From Chloroflexia bacterium (GTDB taxonomy: Bacteria; Chloroflexota; Chloroflexia; Thermobaculales; Thermobaculaceae): 36,476 nucleotides of DNA. Location of the stretch: assembly GCA_030446765.1 (NCBI GenBank), contig JAUJMR010000023.1:1-36476 (forward strand). Direction: 5' to 3'. Of this stretch, positions 16,360 through 24,272 are shown piece after piece; position 1 is the stretch's first letter; each line of letters starts with the position of its first letter. Below the pieces are notes generated by a model. That model had not been told where the DNA came from. It searched no databases and was given only the letters and a program-made list of their open reading frames with translations. A program made the position numbers and the translations under genes.

Positions 16360-17796
16360 TTACCGGTCGAGTGCGCCTATCACCTTCGTGGCCACATCCT
16401 CCGACGGGACGAGCGCATACGACACGCGCGTACCCTCTTGCCGGATCGCCGCGACTTGTCCATCCGCAGAGAGGGTGAGCGTCCCATTGAGATCCTCAAA
16501 GGACGCATCGAACCGCGCCTCGTCGTAGTCGCGCAGGGCATCAGTGAACTGCTCCGCATCTTCCTCGGAGTCCCATACCGTCTGCCAGACGACTACGTCC
16601 TCTTCGCCTTTGCCCCACAAGACGAACTGATCACCGTCCCACCCCTCCGCAGCGTCACGCGCAACGGCGTCATCGAGTTGACCCTCCAGAAGCACGCGCG
16701 TCTGAAACTCGCCAAACAGGTTCGTCTCCAGCTTCGCCCAGCCGTCACCCAGCACGGCGCCGAGGTCGGGCACGGTCACAGAAGTTGGGGCGTCCCGATT
16801 GGTGTACTTCTCCGGATGCAGTATCTGCTCCGTGCTCTTCGGCGGATCCTTGTACGCCGCATCAACAGTGCGCCAGGCCCCGTTGCGGCGCAGCGACGTG
16901 ACGAAGCGCGCGCCGGCGTCGTACGGGAACAGCAAGGATTCGGAGATGATCGGCGGAGCGTTCCCCAGCTTCTCGCTGCTGACCTGCTCCTCCTCGAACG
17001 CATCCTGGATTCTCCCGATCAACGCCGGCTTGGAGATCAGGTACTCGTTCTGCAGGGCCACGGCGTCACCTTCGATAAGTGCCGTGATCGCGAGCAGCGT
17101 ATCGTCGTTCTTGTTCTCGTACGGCTTGCTGAGGCGATCCAGATCGTAGTGCTGGTCCTGCAGGGCGTGTGTCACCTCGTGCGCGTACGTCAGCTCGCCA
17201 AGTGCGTTCAGCCGCTTGCCCGTGCTGATGACGTACATGTCTTCAGTCTCGGTGTCGTAGAATCCCGCGATCTGCTCAGTATAGAGATCGAGGTACAATG
17301 CCCTGAGATCCAGGTCCGTCGGGATCAGACCAAATGCGGATAACACCCGCTGGTCGGCCATGGCGTCCGCTGGCTTGTATTCCTCGTCAAGTTGCTTACG
17401 CAGTCGCTCGCGCAATTGCTCGCGCGTTAGATAGTCCTCGCGGATATCTTCGCGGATCTCCAACCCTCGGATCTTGGCGGCGTCTTGCGCTATCCGGTCG
17501 AACTCCGTCCTGGGTGCCGCTCTCGTTGCGGTCGCCTGGGGCCGCGGCTCGTCGGCTGGCTTGCTGGTCGCGGCGGTTGCAGTCACTTCGACAGGGATTG
17601 TCGTGCCCTCCCGGCGTGCTGTGCGCGTTGCCTCCTTGGTCGGTACCGCCGCCTGCTGGACCTCCGGGCTCGCTTGAGGCCGAGCGGTCGCCGGATCGGC
17701 CACCGGTGTAGGGGTATTCTCGTTTCCGGCGCCGGTGCTGCACGCGACGAAAAGCAGCGTCACCAGGGCAAAGAAAGTGGGCACGGCGCGATGCAT
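16360..17796 (-). CDS. HExxH zinc-protease-like lipoprotein
   Basis: A 478-residue secreted lipoprotein. A hydrophobic signal (FFALVTLLFVAC) ends in a lipobox with Cys19. A linker rich in Thr, Pro and Ala follows (about residues 20-110), then a globular domain. This carries the zinc-metalloprotease signature HEVTH near residue 206 in the context LTYAHEVTHALQDQHYDL, and ALIEGDAVALQNEY further on, where the Glu may be a third zinc ligand. This resembles an uncharacterised family of large extracellular proteins common in Chloroflexota. The target is unknown. The ATG at 17796 is preferred over an upstream in-frame start because AAGGAG lies close by and the signal peptide begins there. It reads in the same direction as the aminotransferase upstream, 123 nt away. 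Confidence 0.75.
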   Translation of the reverse strand: MHRAVPTFFALVTLLFVACSTGAGNENTPTPVADPATARPQASPEVQQAAVPTKEATRTARREGTTIPVEVTATAATSKPADEPRPQATATRAAPRTEFDRIAQDAAKIRGLEIREDIREDYLTREQLRERLRKQLDEEYKPADAMADQRVLSAFGLIPTDLDLRALYLDLYTEQIAGFYDTETEDMYVISTGKRLNALGELTYAHEVTHALQDQHYDLDRLSKPYENKNDDTLLAITALIEGDAVALQNEYLISKPALIGRIQDAFEEEQVSSEKLGNAPPIISESLLFPYDAGARFVTSLRRNGAWRTVDAAYKDPPKSTEQILHPEKYTNRDAPTSVTVPDLGAVLGDGWAKLETNLFGEFQTRVLLEGQLDDAVARDAAEGWDGDQFVLWGKGEEDVVVWQTVWDSEEDAEQFTDALRDYDEARFDASFEDLNGTLTLSADGQVAAIRQEGTRVSYALVPSEDVATKVIGALDR

Positions 17797-17919
17797 GCAG
17801 GCTCCTTGATTCCCTCTCATCCTAGCAGCCGTCTTCGGGGCGCGCAAACGCCCAGAGAGGGCGCAACGTCGTAGTCAATCCGAGGGAGCACGCAGTGCAA
17901 TGGAACGGAAGCTCCGGCG

Positions 17920-18900
17920 TCACCAGGGCACGCGGTTAGCGGACTGAGCTGCCCGGAGCTGCTGGCCCGCCAGCCCGACGGGCGTCCGCCACTCCGGAAA
18001 GCGCGGGTCTGTGCCTCGCACGAGCCCGTGATACGCGTCTCGGAGTTGTTGGGTCACGGTGCCGAGGACCCCTCCACGAAGCTCGTGGTGATCGATCGCG
18101 GCAATAGGCGTGATCTCGGCAGCCGTCCCACAATAAAACGCCTCGTCTGCGAGGTACGCTTCCGTGCGGTCCACGGTGCGCTCTTCCACCCGCAGTCCCA
18201 ACAACTCGCGGGCGATACGCAGCACGCTATCACGGGTGATACTCTCCAGAATCCCGCTAGACAGATCCGGCGTGAATAGGGTCCCACCGCGCACGAAGAA
18301 CACGCAGCTTCCCGGCCCTTCCGTGACCTTCCCCTGGGCGTTGAGCATCAGCGCGGAATCATGGCCGGCCAGGACGGCCTCCGACGCTGCGAGCTGGCTA
18401 TTGCGGTAATTGGCCACCGCCTTGACGCGCGGTGGCATCGAGCTCTCGTCGATCCGCCGCCATGAGCTGAACCCGGCTCGCAGGCTGTGCGCCTCACCGA
18501 GAGACGAAGTGGTCGGTCGGGACGTGATGAACATGTTCGTGACACGCTCACCCACGCTGCCGAAGGAGCGCCCTCCGGTGGAGTACGCCAGGGGCATGAC
18601 ATACACATCGCCCGCGTGCGCATTCGCCCGGATCAGGCCGCAGACTGCCTCCTGCACCATCTCGGGCGGAAAGCTATTGTCCATACGAACCAGCCGCATC
18701 GAGCCTGCGAGCCGCTCCAGATGCGCATCCAGCCGAAAGACGTACGTCTCGCCGTCCGTACCGTTCCAGTAGCCCCGAATCCCTTCGAAGACTGCCCCCA
18801 CCGATGCCCACCAGTGATCCGTCAGGTGAGCAGTCGCGTCCTCCCAACGGACGAGCCGGTGGTTATGCCACAGGTACGGGGGATGCTCGGCGTTGCTCAC
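17920..18900 (-). CDS. ilvE: branched-chain amino acid aminotransferase (class IV PLP enzyme)
   Basis: A 326-residue fold-type IV pyridoxal-phosphate aminotransferase. Typical elements: VFEGIRGY near the N-terminus, the catalytic Lys in PPRVKAVANYRNS (near residue 160), EGPGSCVFFVRGG, SGILESITRDSV, and the C-terminal CGTAAEITPIAAID. It should catalyse the last step of valine, leucine and isoleucine synthesis; D-amino-acid aminotransferases and aminodeoxychorismate lyase share the fold but match less well at the VFEGIRGY and GTAAE motifs. The GTG at 18900 has AGGAG about 9 nt upstream. No other branched-chain synthesis gene is in the window. Confidence 0.9.
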   Translation of the reverse strand: MSNAEHPPYLWHNHRLVRWEDATAHLTDHWWASVGAVFEGIRGYWNGTDGETYVFRLDAHLERLAGSMRLVRMDNSFPPEMVQEAVCGLIRANAHAGDVYVMPLAYSTGGRSFGSVGERVTNMFITSRPTTSSLGEAHSLRAGFSSWRRIDESSMPPRVKAVANYRNSQLAASEAVLAGHDSALMLNAQGKVTEGPGSCVFFVRGGTLFTPDLSSGILESITRDSVLRIARELLGLRVEERTVDRTEAYLADEAFYCGTAAEITPIAAIDHHELRGGVLGTVTQQLRDAYHGLVRGTDPRFPEWRTPVGLAGQQLRAAQSANRVPW

Positions 18901-18989
18901 GGGCGATCTCCTGGTTTAGTTGGGCCTGCCGGAAGCGCAATTGTACCGGCAGGCGCCAGAAAGCCGCAACGAGATTTGGCACCGACGTC

Positions 18990-19024
18990 AAAAGGGATCC
19001 ACGGCGGGTGCCCGTGGATCCCTT
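18990..19024 (-). terminator. rho-independent terminator of the PpiC lipoprotein gene
   Basis: A perfect 13-bp stem (AAGGGATCCACGG at 18992-19004 pairing with 19012-19024) with a 7-nt loop. Read on the minus strand it ends in CCCTTTT, a T-tract. It lies 26 nt downstream of the foldase stop at 19050, so it should terminate that transcript before ilvE. Confidence 0.88.
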
Positions 19025-19049
19025 GAATCGTCCAGAAAGGCGCCGTGGC

Positions 19050-20270
19050 CTATCCCTGCGGCGTGCCTTCCGGTGCTGGCTCGTTTGGTACCGGCTGCTC
19101 TTCCGGTGCTCCCGCCGGTGGCTGGGCCTCGGGAAGCTTGAACTGGCTTTCGATCTTCGCGTTCGCCCGGAGCTCGCCGAGGAAGCCCTGAACGCGCTCG
19201 CTTATGCCGGCTTGACGCACGCCCTGCTCGACCTGGACCCGAACCTCCGTCAAGGGCTTTGCCTGACCGCCCCTCCGCGCCACCATCTTCAGCACCGAGA
19301 ATCCGCCGTCCTGCGTCGGTGCCGGATCGGACACCTGCCCAGGGCGGAGGTTGGCCACAGCCATGGCGACATCCGGCGGCAACTGCTGCACCTGCGCGAA
19401 ACCCAGATCGGCACTCTGCTCCGCAAGGTTTGGCTTCTTGCTGCCGTACTTCTTTATCACGGCGTCCAACTTCGCCCCGCCAGTGAGTTCCTTCGCGGCT
19501 GCCGTCGCCTTCGTCTGGTCATCCGTCACAACGCGCCAGACGTGCAACTCTTCCGGTGTCGAGAACTGTTGCTTGTTCTCTTTGTAGTAATCCTGAACCG
19601 TCTTGTCGGTCACCTGAACCTGCGGTCCGAGAATCTTCTGCACGTACAGGTTGAGACGCAGTTGTTCGCGGAATGCCTCAAGCGATCCGAACTGCTGGGC
19701 GATCACCTGATCCAGGTTCTGACCCTGCGCCTGCGTGCTCTGACGTGCCCTGGCCAGTTCGGCGTCGATCTCCGCATCGGTCGCGGTCACCTTTCGCTTC
19801 TCGGCCTCTTGTCGGACCAGTGCCTCCACGATAAGGCGATCCATCTCCTGCGCGCCGTAGCGCTGCTCCAACTGCGAATCGAGCTCCTCGAAGGTGATCT
19901 CCTCGCCGTTGACGACAGCGGCGGGCTTGGACCGGTCGACCTGCGTCGTGGCCTCTGGCGTCGCCCCTGTGGGCGCCTGCGCGGATTCAGTCGGTACCTG
20001 CGCCGATTCAGTGGTCGCGGCAGTCTGCGGGACGGTCTCCGTCGCCGTGCCGGATTGCGCGTCTGCCTCGGTCGGTTCACCAGCGTCAGCAACGGTCCCC
20101 GCGACAGGCGCGGTAGCTCCGGCGTTGGATTCGGTCACCTCGGTAGGCTCTGCGCCGCCGCCACCGCACGCCGCCAGCAGCAAGCCGGTGAGTAGGAGAC
20201 TAATGAGCGAGAGACGACCCCGGCCGAGTGCCCGCGCTGTGAGGGCGCTCAGGCCCCGGGTAAAAGACAC
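19050..20270 (-). CDS. PpiC-type peptidyl-prolyl isomerase lipoprotein (PrsA/SurA-like foldase)
   Basis: A 406-residue extracytoplasmic foldase. The N-terminal signal ends in the lipobox LLLAAC (Cys35). A low-complexity linker rich in Thr, Glu and Ala covers about residues 40-115. A SurA-N-like helical region follows (VNGEEITFEELDSQLEQRYG), then a parvulin domain (about 255-350, EELHVWRVVTDDQ to QDGGFSVLKMVARR). It ends in a Pro/Glu-rich tail. Its role would be folding of exported proteins on the outside of the membrane. The GTG at 20270 is preferred over upstream codons because AAGGAGGAG lies about 9 nt before it. A clear terminator follows at 18990-19024. Confidence 0.9.
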   Translation of the reverse strand: MSFTRGLSALTARALGRGRLSLISLLLTGLLLAACGGGGAEPTEVTESNAGATAPVAGTVADAGEPTEADAQSGTATETVPQTAATTESAQVPTESAQAPTGATPEATTQVDRSKPAAVVNGEEITFEELDSQLEQRYGAQEMDRLIVEALVRQEAEKRKVTATDAEIDAELARARQSTQAQGQNLDQVIAQQFGSLEAFREQLRLNLYVQKILGPQVQVTDKTVQDYYKENKQQFSTPEELHVWRVVTDDQTKATAAAKELTGGAKLDAVIKKYGSKKPNLAEQSADLGFAQVQQLPPDVAMAVANLRPGQVSDPAPTQDGGFSVLKMVARRGGQAKPLTEVRVQVEQGVRQAGISERVQGFLGELRANAKIESQFKLPEAQPPAGAPEEQPVPNEPAPEGTPQG

Positions 20271-20418
20271 GAAAAGACTCCTCCTTGGAATACTCAATCC
20301 TGCGTTCGTGTGGACCCGGTCATGATAGCCATCGCTCGAAAGGGCTGTCAAACGCACGAGCAGGGGCCCAAGGGGGTCGGAGCCTCACGAGCCGCCATGA
20401 GCGCGATTCTGCAAGCGT

Positions 20419-21222
20419 CTAGCGCACAGGGACCACCGTTGGAGTGGCACTCGCACCGCCGAGGCGCGCTGCCTCCACGCGTGCAACCTTCCAGTCCGCC
20501 GCAACTCGCTCGAAACTGAACCGCACTCGCACCAGAGTCCCAAGCCGCGAGATATCCACGTACCCCGCTGCTCGGTCATCATCGACCATCGTCAGCGCCA
20601 GCGTCTTTCTGTCCGTTCCCGTCCGCGGCCGCCCGCTGCCGAGCTTCAGGACGGTGCCGTCACCATCGACTACCCGGCGAAAGTCCGCGAGTCCAGCTTG
20701 GTAGCGGGGTGCCAAGTATGAACGGGCCCGGGCTATGCTCGCCCCGCCCTGGCTCTTGGTTCCCTGCGGTTGCATGGTTTGGTTTGCAGCTGCCACAAAC
20801 CCCGCCGCGACCTGTCGAATCTGTGCCTCCTCTGCCGCGCGATTCTCGCTGGGTGCGCCGCTGCCAAAACGCAGGCCAGGAACAATGGACACCATGGCGA
20901 CCAAGGCTGCGGTGAGGACCAGTGCTACCGCGCCACGCCCGATGGGAGTGGCCGCGCTAATGAACCGCAGGGGCGAAAATCGAGATCGCCGCCGCTGTAT
21001 TCGCGGCAGCACTTGCGCATCGATTTGCGCAAGCCGGGGCTGCATCTCCCGCGGGACGACAGGCCACGCGCCGACGAGTGCGTCGGCGCGCCGCAGATAG
21101 TTGAGGGTCGCGACACAGTCGGGACAGCGGTCGAGGTGCTCCTCAATCTGGCGCTCCTCGACTTCAGACGCGTCTCCATCCACGTACAGCGGCAGTAGAT
21201 CTTCCAACTGCTCGCAGGTCAT
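20419..21222 (-). CDS. zinc-binding anti-sigma factor with one membrane segment
   Basis: A 267-residue anti-sigma factor. The N-terminal zinc-finger anti-sigma domain (residues 1-45) carries Cys3, His29, Cys33 and Cys36 in the H-x3-C-x2-C pattern (HLDRCPDC). A membrane helix at about residues 94-117 (GRGAVALVLTAALVAMV) is followed by an extracytoplasmic domain of about 150 residues with no recognised family. It should hold the ECF sigma factor at the membrane. The ATG at 21222 overlaps the sigma stop as ATGA, so the two are translationally coupled. GAGGAGAG precedes the start. The region downstream to 20271 has no other gene. Confidence 0.88.
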   Translation of the reverse strand: MTCEQLEDLLPLYVDGDASEVEERQIEEHLDRCPDCVATLNYLRRADALVGAWPVVPREMQPRLAQIDAQVLPRIQRRRSRFSPLRFISAATPIGRGAVALVLTAALVAMVSIVPGLRFGSGAPSENRAAEEAQIRQVAAGFVAAANQTMQPQGTKSQGGASIARARSYLAPRYQAGLADFRRVVDGDGTVLKLGSGRPRTGTDRKTLALTMVDDDRAAGYVDISRLGTLVRVRFSFERVAADWKVARVEAARLGGASATPTVVPVR

Positions 21223-21758
21223 CCGTCGCTCTCCTCGCTTGCCCGCAGGCTTCGGGCAAGTGCCAACCGCGCCCGGTACGTCCGCGTCTTCACCGCTCCC
21301 TCCGAGATGCCGAGCATCGACGCTATCTCCTGGTACGAGAAACCGTCGCGCACTGATAGCAGGATGCAGGCAGCCTGCTCGGGAGGTAGGGCTCGCAGGG
21401 CCGTGCCTAACTCCTCCCGGTTCACCATCTGTTCTTCCAGCCCCAAAGCGGTCGCGTCGTTGCCGCTGGGGTCGAGAGGCGACCACTGCACGATCTTCCG
21501 GCGGCGGTGATATGACAGGGCGGCGTTCGACGCGATAGTGTACAACCACCCACGGAGGTTCAGACCTGGCTGCGTGCGGCCTATCGACCGGTACGCATTC
21601 ACAAACACATCCTGCGTCAGATCAGCCGCGATGTCCGGGTCGCCCACCATCCGGTAGAGATACCCGGCGATCTGCGATTGATATTCGCGATAAATCGCCT
21701 CGAAGGCCGAGGCATCGCCCTGTCGTGCCTGCTCGACCATTGACAGGTCGACGGGCAT
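21219..21758 (-). CDS. ECF (sigma-24/RpoE-type) RNA polymerase sigma factor
   Basis: A 179-residue extracytoplasmic-function sigma factor. Region 2 (about residues 10-80) includes YREYQSQIAGYLYRMVGD and DLTQDVFVNAYRSI; region 4 (about 115-170) includes LPPEQAACILLSVRDGFSYQ and the HTH EIASMLGISEGAVKTRTYRA. The start is uncertain: ATG at 21758 has GAGGTGG upstream, while a TTG at 21776 adds six residues and has a weaker G-rich site. It is paired with the downstream anti-sigma factor, overlapping by 4 nt. The inducing signal is unknown. Confidence 0.92.
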   Translation of the reverse strand: MPVDLSMVEQARQGDASAFEAIYREYQSQIAGYLYRMVGDPDIAADLTQDVFVNAYRSIGRTQPGLNLRGWLYTIASNAALSYHRRRKIVQWSPLDPSGNDATALGLEEQMVNREELGTALRALPPEQAACILLSVRDGFSYQEIASMLGISEGAVKTRTYRARLALARSLRASEESDG

Positions 21759-21843
21759 GCGCACCACCTCTTCCAAGCGTCGCGCCCCCCTCTACACTCG
21801 ATAGAACGTGCGACGGGGGCGCGAGGTCACATAAGGTTCGCTG

Positions 21844-21972
21844 CTAAGAGCTGAGTTCGCCCTCCGGCCCAAGAATGCGATCTGTGATATACGTCGCAAG
21901 CCACGTCGCTACGATGCCGAAAACGAGTCCCAGTAGCCCTTTGACCAATCTCCTCCGTACGTCCTCATCCAT
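21844..21972 (-). CDS. small single-pass membrane protein (42 residues)
   Basis: An unannotated-size gene on the minus strand. AGGAGG lies 8 nt before the ATG at 21972, as good a ribosome site as any in the window. The protein starts MDEDVRRRLVKGLLG, has one hydrophobic helix at about residues 11-29 (KGLLGLVFGIVATWLATYI), and ends in a charged tail DRILGPEGELSS. The charge pattern suggests an N-in orientation. I do not recognise a family. It sits between the site-2 protease gene (184 nt upstream) and the sigma factor gene (85 nt downstream), all on the same strand, so a role with them is possible but unproven. Confidence 0.7.
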   Translation of the reverse strand: MDEDVRRRLVKGLLGLVFGIVATWLATYITDRILGPEGELSS

Positions 21973-22155
21973 CGCATATACCTCCTATGAGCTAAGCCTG
22001 CACCCGCTGTTATACCACTACCCCGCCGTGTTGGGGAATAACGACAGTCCACGACCCGAACAGGACCGGCGCGAAACCAGCTCGCTTTTCCGAGGCGTCG
22101 GAGCACATCCGGTCCTGCTTGGCAGTGCGAGACTCAGTGCCCAACCCCGATCGCC

Positions 22156-23271
22156 CTAAGCGCGCGACGGCTGTGGACGCCGCATCAGCTGCACGAGGTC
22201 GTTCCTGCTCACGATCCCGATCGTCCTACCATCCTCCACCGTTCGCAGGAGAGGAGAGCGTGCCTCCTCCAGCGTGTCGAGCGCGCTCATCGCCGACGCC
22301 GAAAGACTCACTTGCGGGATTCCAGTGATAGGTGTCATCACGGAGAGGATTGGCGTGACAGGCCAGAGATGCCGCGGAAGCCGGGTGAGCTCATACGCGT
22401 CCACCACGCCAGCGGGTTGATCTTCGTCCTCGAGGAGGTAGAACCGCCGCCCGGTGGTGCTGATGTACCCCGCGAACAACTCGTCGATGGTCAGTCGGCC
22501 GGGCACGGTGATCAGCCGCACCTGCGCCGCGGACACGGGAGTCTTCCTCAGCGTGTCGAGCACCACTGCCTGCTGGTAGCTCTGCCGCGCAAGGGAGACC
22601 AGGAACCAACCCACCAGCGCGAGCCACAACGACCCCAGGTCGTTCTGGGTGATCGCGAGATAAATCCCAAGGAAAATGAGCACGAGGCCAACGAGGCGCC
22701 CCGCTGTCGCTGCGACCCACGTTGACTTTCGGTAGTTGCCGGTGATTCCCCACACGAGAGCGCGCAGCACCCTGCCGCCATCAAGGGGAAAGCCCGGCAC
22801 GAGGTTGAAGAGCACAACGCCGATATTGAGCAGCGCGACCATCCTGAGTGCACCGGCGACTATCGGGAGCGGCCCTGCCAGCAGCTCGTAGCCGCCCCAG
22901 AACAAGGCACTGAGTACCACACTAACGGCAGGCCCCGCCACGGCGATCCAGAACTCCTCACGGGCGCGGCTCACCTCACGGCCGAGTTGCGCGACGCCAC
23001 CAAACAGGTGGAGCGTTATCGCCCGCACCGGTATCCCGTAGTGTTGAGAGGCGATGCTATGTCCCAGCTCGTGCGCCACGAGCGAGCCGAAAAACAGTAG
23101 AGCAACGAATGCAGCCAGTGGCCAGTACACCCAGCTGGAGAGATTCGGCACCCAGAGCGGGAGCTGACTCGTGGCCAGCGAGAACACGACGAATCCGAAC
23201 ACCAGGAACCAGCTCGGATTCACGAAGAACGGAATCCCGGCGAGTGTGCCGACTTTGATGCCACCGAACAT
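22156..23271 (-). CDS. site-2 protease family (M50) intramembrane metalloprotease with CBS domains
   Basis: A 371-residue multi-pass membrane protease. The zinc site is HELGHS in FGSLVAHELGHSIASQHYG and the distal ligand motif is NLVPGFPLDGGRVLRA. About six membrane segments lie in residues 15-225. Two CBS domains occupy about residues 240-365 (YELTRLPR, PILSVMTPI, GIVSRNDLVQLM) and may sense nucleotides. Rip1/SpoIVFB-like enzymes cleave membrane-bound anti-sigma factors or pro-sigma factors. The ATG at 23271 has AGGAGG upstream and starts the family's usual FGGIKVGTLAGIPFFVNPSW. Its nearness to a membrane anti-sigma factor on the same strand makes a regulatory link plausible. Confidence 0.92.
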   Translation of the reverse strand: MFGGIKVGTLAGIPFFVNPSWFLVFGFVVFSLATSQLPLWVPNLSSWVYWPLAAFVALLFFGSLVAHELGHSIASQHYGIPVRAITLHLFGGVAQLGREVSRAREEFWIAVAGPAVSVVLSALFWGGYELLAGPLPIVAGALRMVALLNIGVVLFNLVPGFPLDGGRVLRALVWGITGNYRKSTWVAATAGRLVGLVLIFLGIYLAITQNDLGSLWLALVGWFLVSLARQSYQQAVVLDTLRKTPVSAAQVRLITVPGRLTIDELFAGYISTTGRRFYLLEDEDQPAGVVDAYELTRLPRHLWPVTPILSVMTPITGIPQVSLSASAMSALDTLEEARSPLLRTVEDGRTIGIVSRNDLVQLMRRPQPSRA

Positions 23272-23358
23272 AGTAGGGCCTCCTGCAACAGTATAGCCAA
23301 GCCACCGCCGCTCCCCGCCTATGCCCTTGTGTAATAGCATCCAGCACGGATCGATGGA

Positions 23359-24234
23359 TCACACGGCCCCACCGAACATCGCCTCAGTCAGGCGCCGGAT
23401 TGGGCCGCCAAGTCCCCCGCTCTCCGATAGCTGCCGAAGCTGGCCATCGTCACGCTCCGACTGCTGCACGTCCACCCGTACATCCCGCCGCATCGGCACC
23501 ACGCGCTCCGCCGCTGCCAGGTACGCACGCGCCTCCGTCAACCGCTGCGCCAGCTTCGGTGGGTGGGCGCTCGCGTCGTCAAGCAGCGCGGCGACTGATG
23601 GATACGCCGAGATCAGGCGCGCTGCCGTCTTCGCGCCAACGCCGGGCACACCCGGCAGGCCGTCCGAGGGGTCGCCCCGCAGCATCGCGAACTCCACGTA
23701 CCGCGCAGGCGGCACGCCGTACGCCTCCTGCACGGCCGCCTCATCGAGCACCTTCAGGTCCGACACGCCCTTGACCGTGAATAGCACGCGAACCTCGGGA
23801 TCGGCGTCACGCACGAGCGCGAGGAGATCGCGGTCCCCGGTCACGATATCGATCCTGTCGCCGTCGTCTGATCCACTGCACAGCGAAGCGATGGCGTCGT
23901 CCGCCTCCCAGCCCGGCGCGGCGGCGATCTCTGCGCCCAAGGCCACCAGCGCACGATTGAGCAGATCGAACTGCGGGGGGAGAGCCTCCGGATCCGGCGG
24001 ACGTGCCGCCTTGTACTCGGGAATCGCCTGGACTCGCTCCGCCGGGCGGAAGTCGTCGTCGAGCACGTGCATCACGCGGTCCGGTGCGTACTTCGAGATC
24101 AGGCGCGCCGTCATGTCCAGGTAGCCGTGGACCGCGTTCACAGGGTTACCGGCCGCATCCGTCATCGACTGCGGAAGTGCGAAGAACGCCCGGTACATCA
24201 AGCTCGACGTGTCGAGCAGCATCACCGACCCCAT
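23359..24234 (-). CDS. stand-alone 5'-3' exonuclease (FEN/Pol I N-domain family)
   Basis: A 291-residue protein matching the N-terminal 5' nuclease domain of DNA polymerase I, without a polymerase part. Acidic metal-binding motifs are visible: LLDTSSLMYRAFFALP, DRVMHVLDDDF, WEADDAIAS and TGDRDLLAL. The helix-three-turn segment is GDPSDGLPGVPGVGAKTAA, which binds DNA. It should remove RNA primers or DNA flaps. The C-terminus (after ~250) is variable. The ATG at 24234 has AAGGAG upstream. It ends close to the site-2 protease start region; whether polA elsewhere carries its own 5' nuclease cannot be told from here. Confidence 0.9.
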   Translation of the reverse strand: MGSVMLLDTSSLMYRAFFALPQSMTDAAGNPVNAVHGYLDMTARLISKYAPDRVMHVLDDDFRPAERVQAIPEYKAARPPDPEALPPQFDLLNRALVALGAEIAAAPGWEADDAIASLCSGSDDGDRIDIVTGDRDLLALVRDADPEVRVLFTVKGVSDLKVLDEAAVQEAYGVPPARYVEFAMLRGDPSDGLPGVPGVGAKTAARLISAYPSVAALLDDASAHPPKLAQRLTEARAYLAAAERVVPMRRDVRVDVQQSERDDGQLRQLSESGGLGGPIRRLTEAMFGGAV

Positions 24235-24272
24235 GACAGCACCTGCTCCTTCTCCAGAAGTCGGAACACCAC

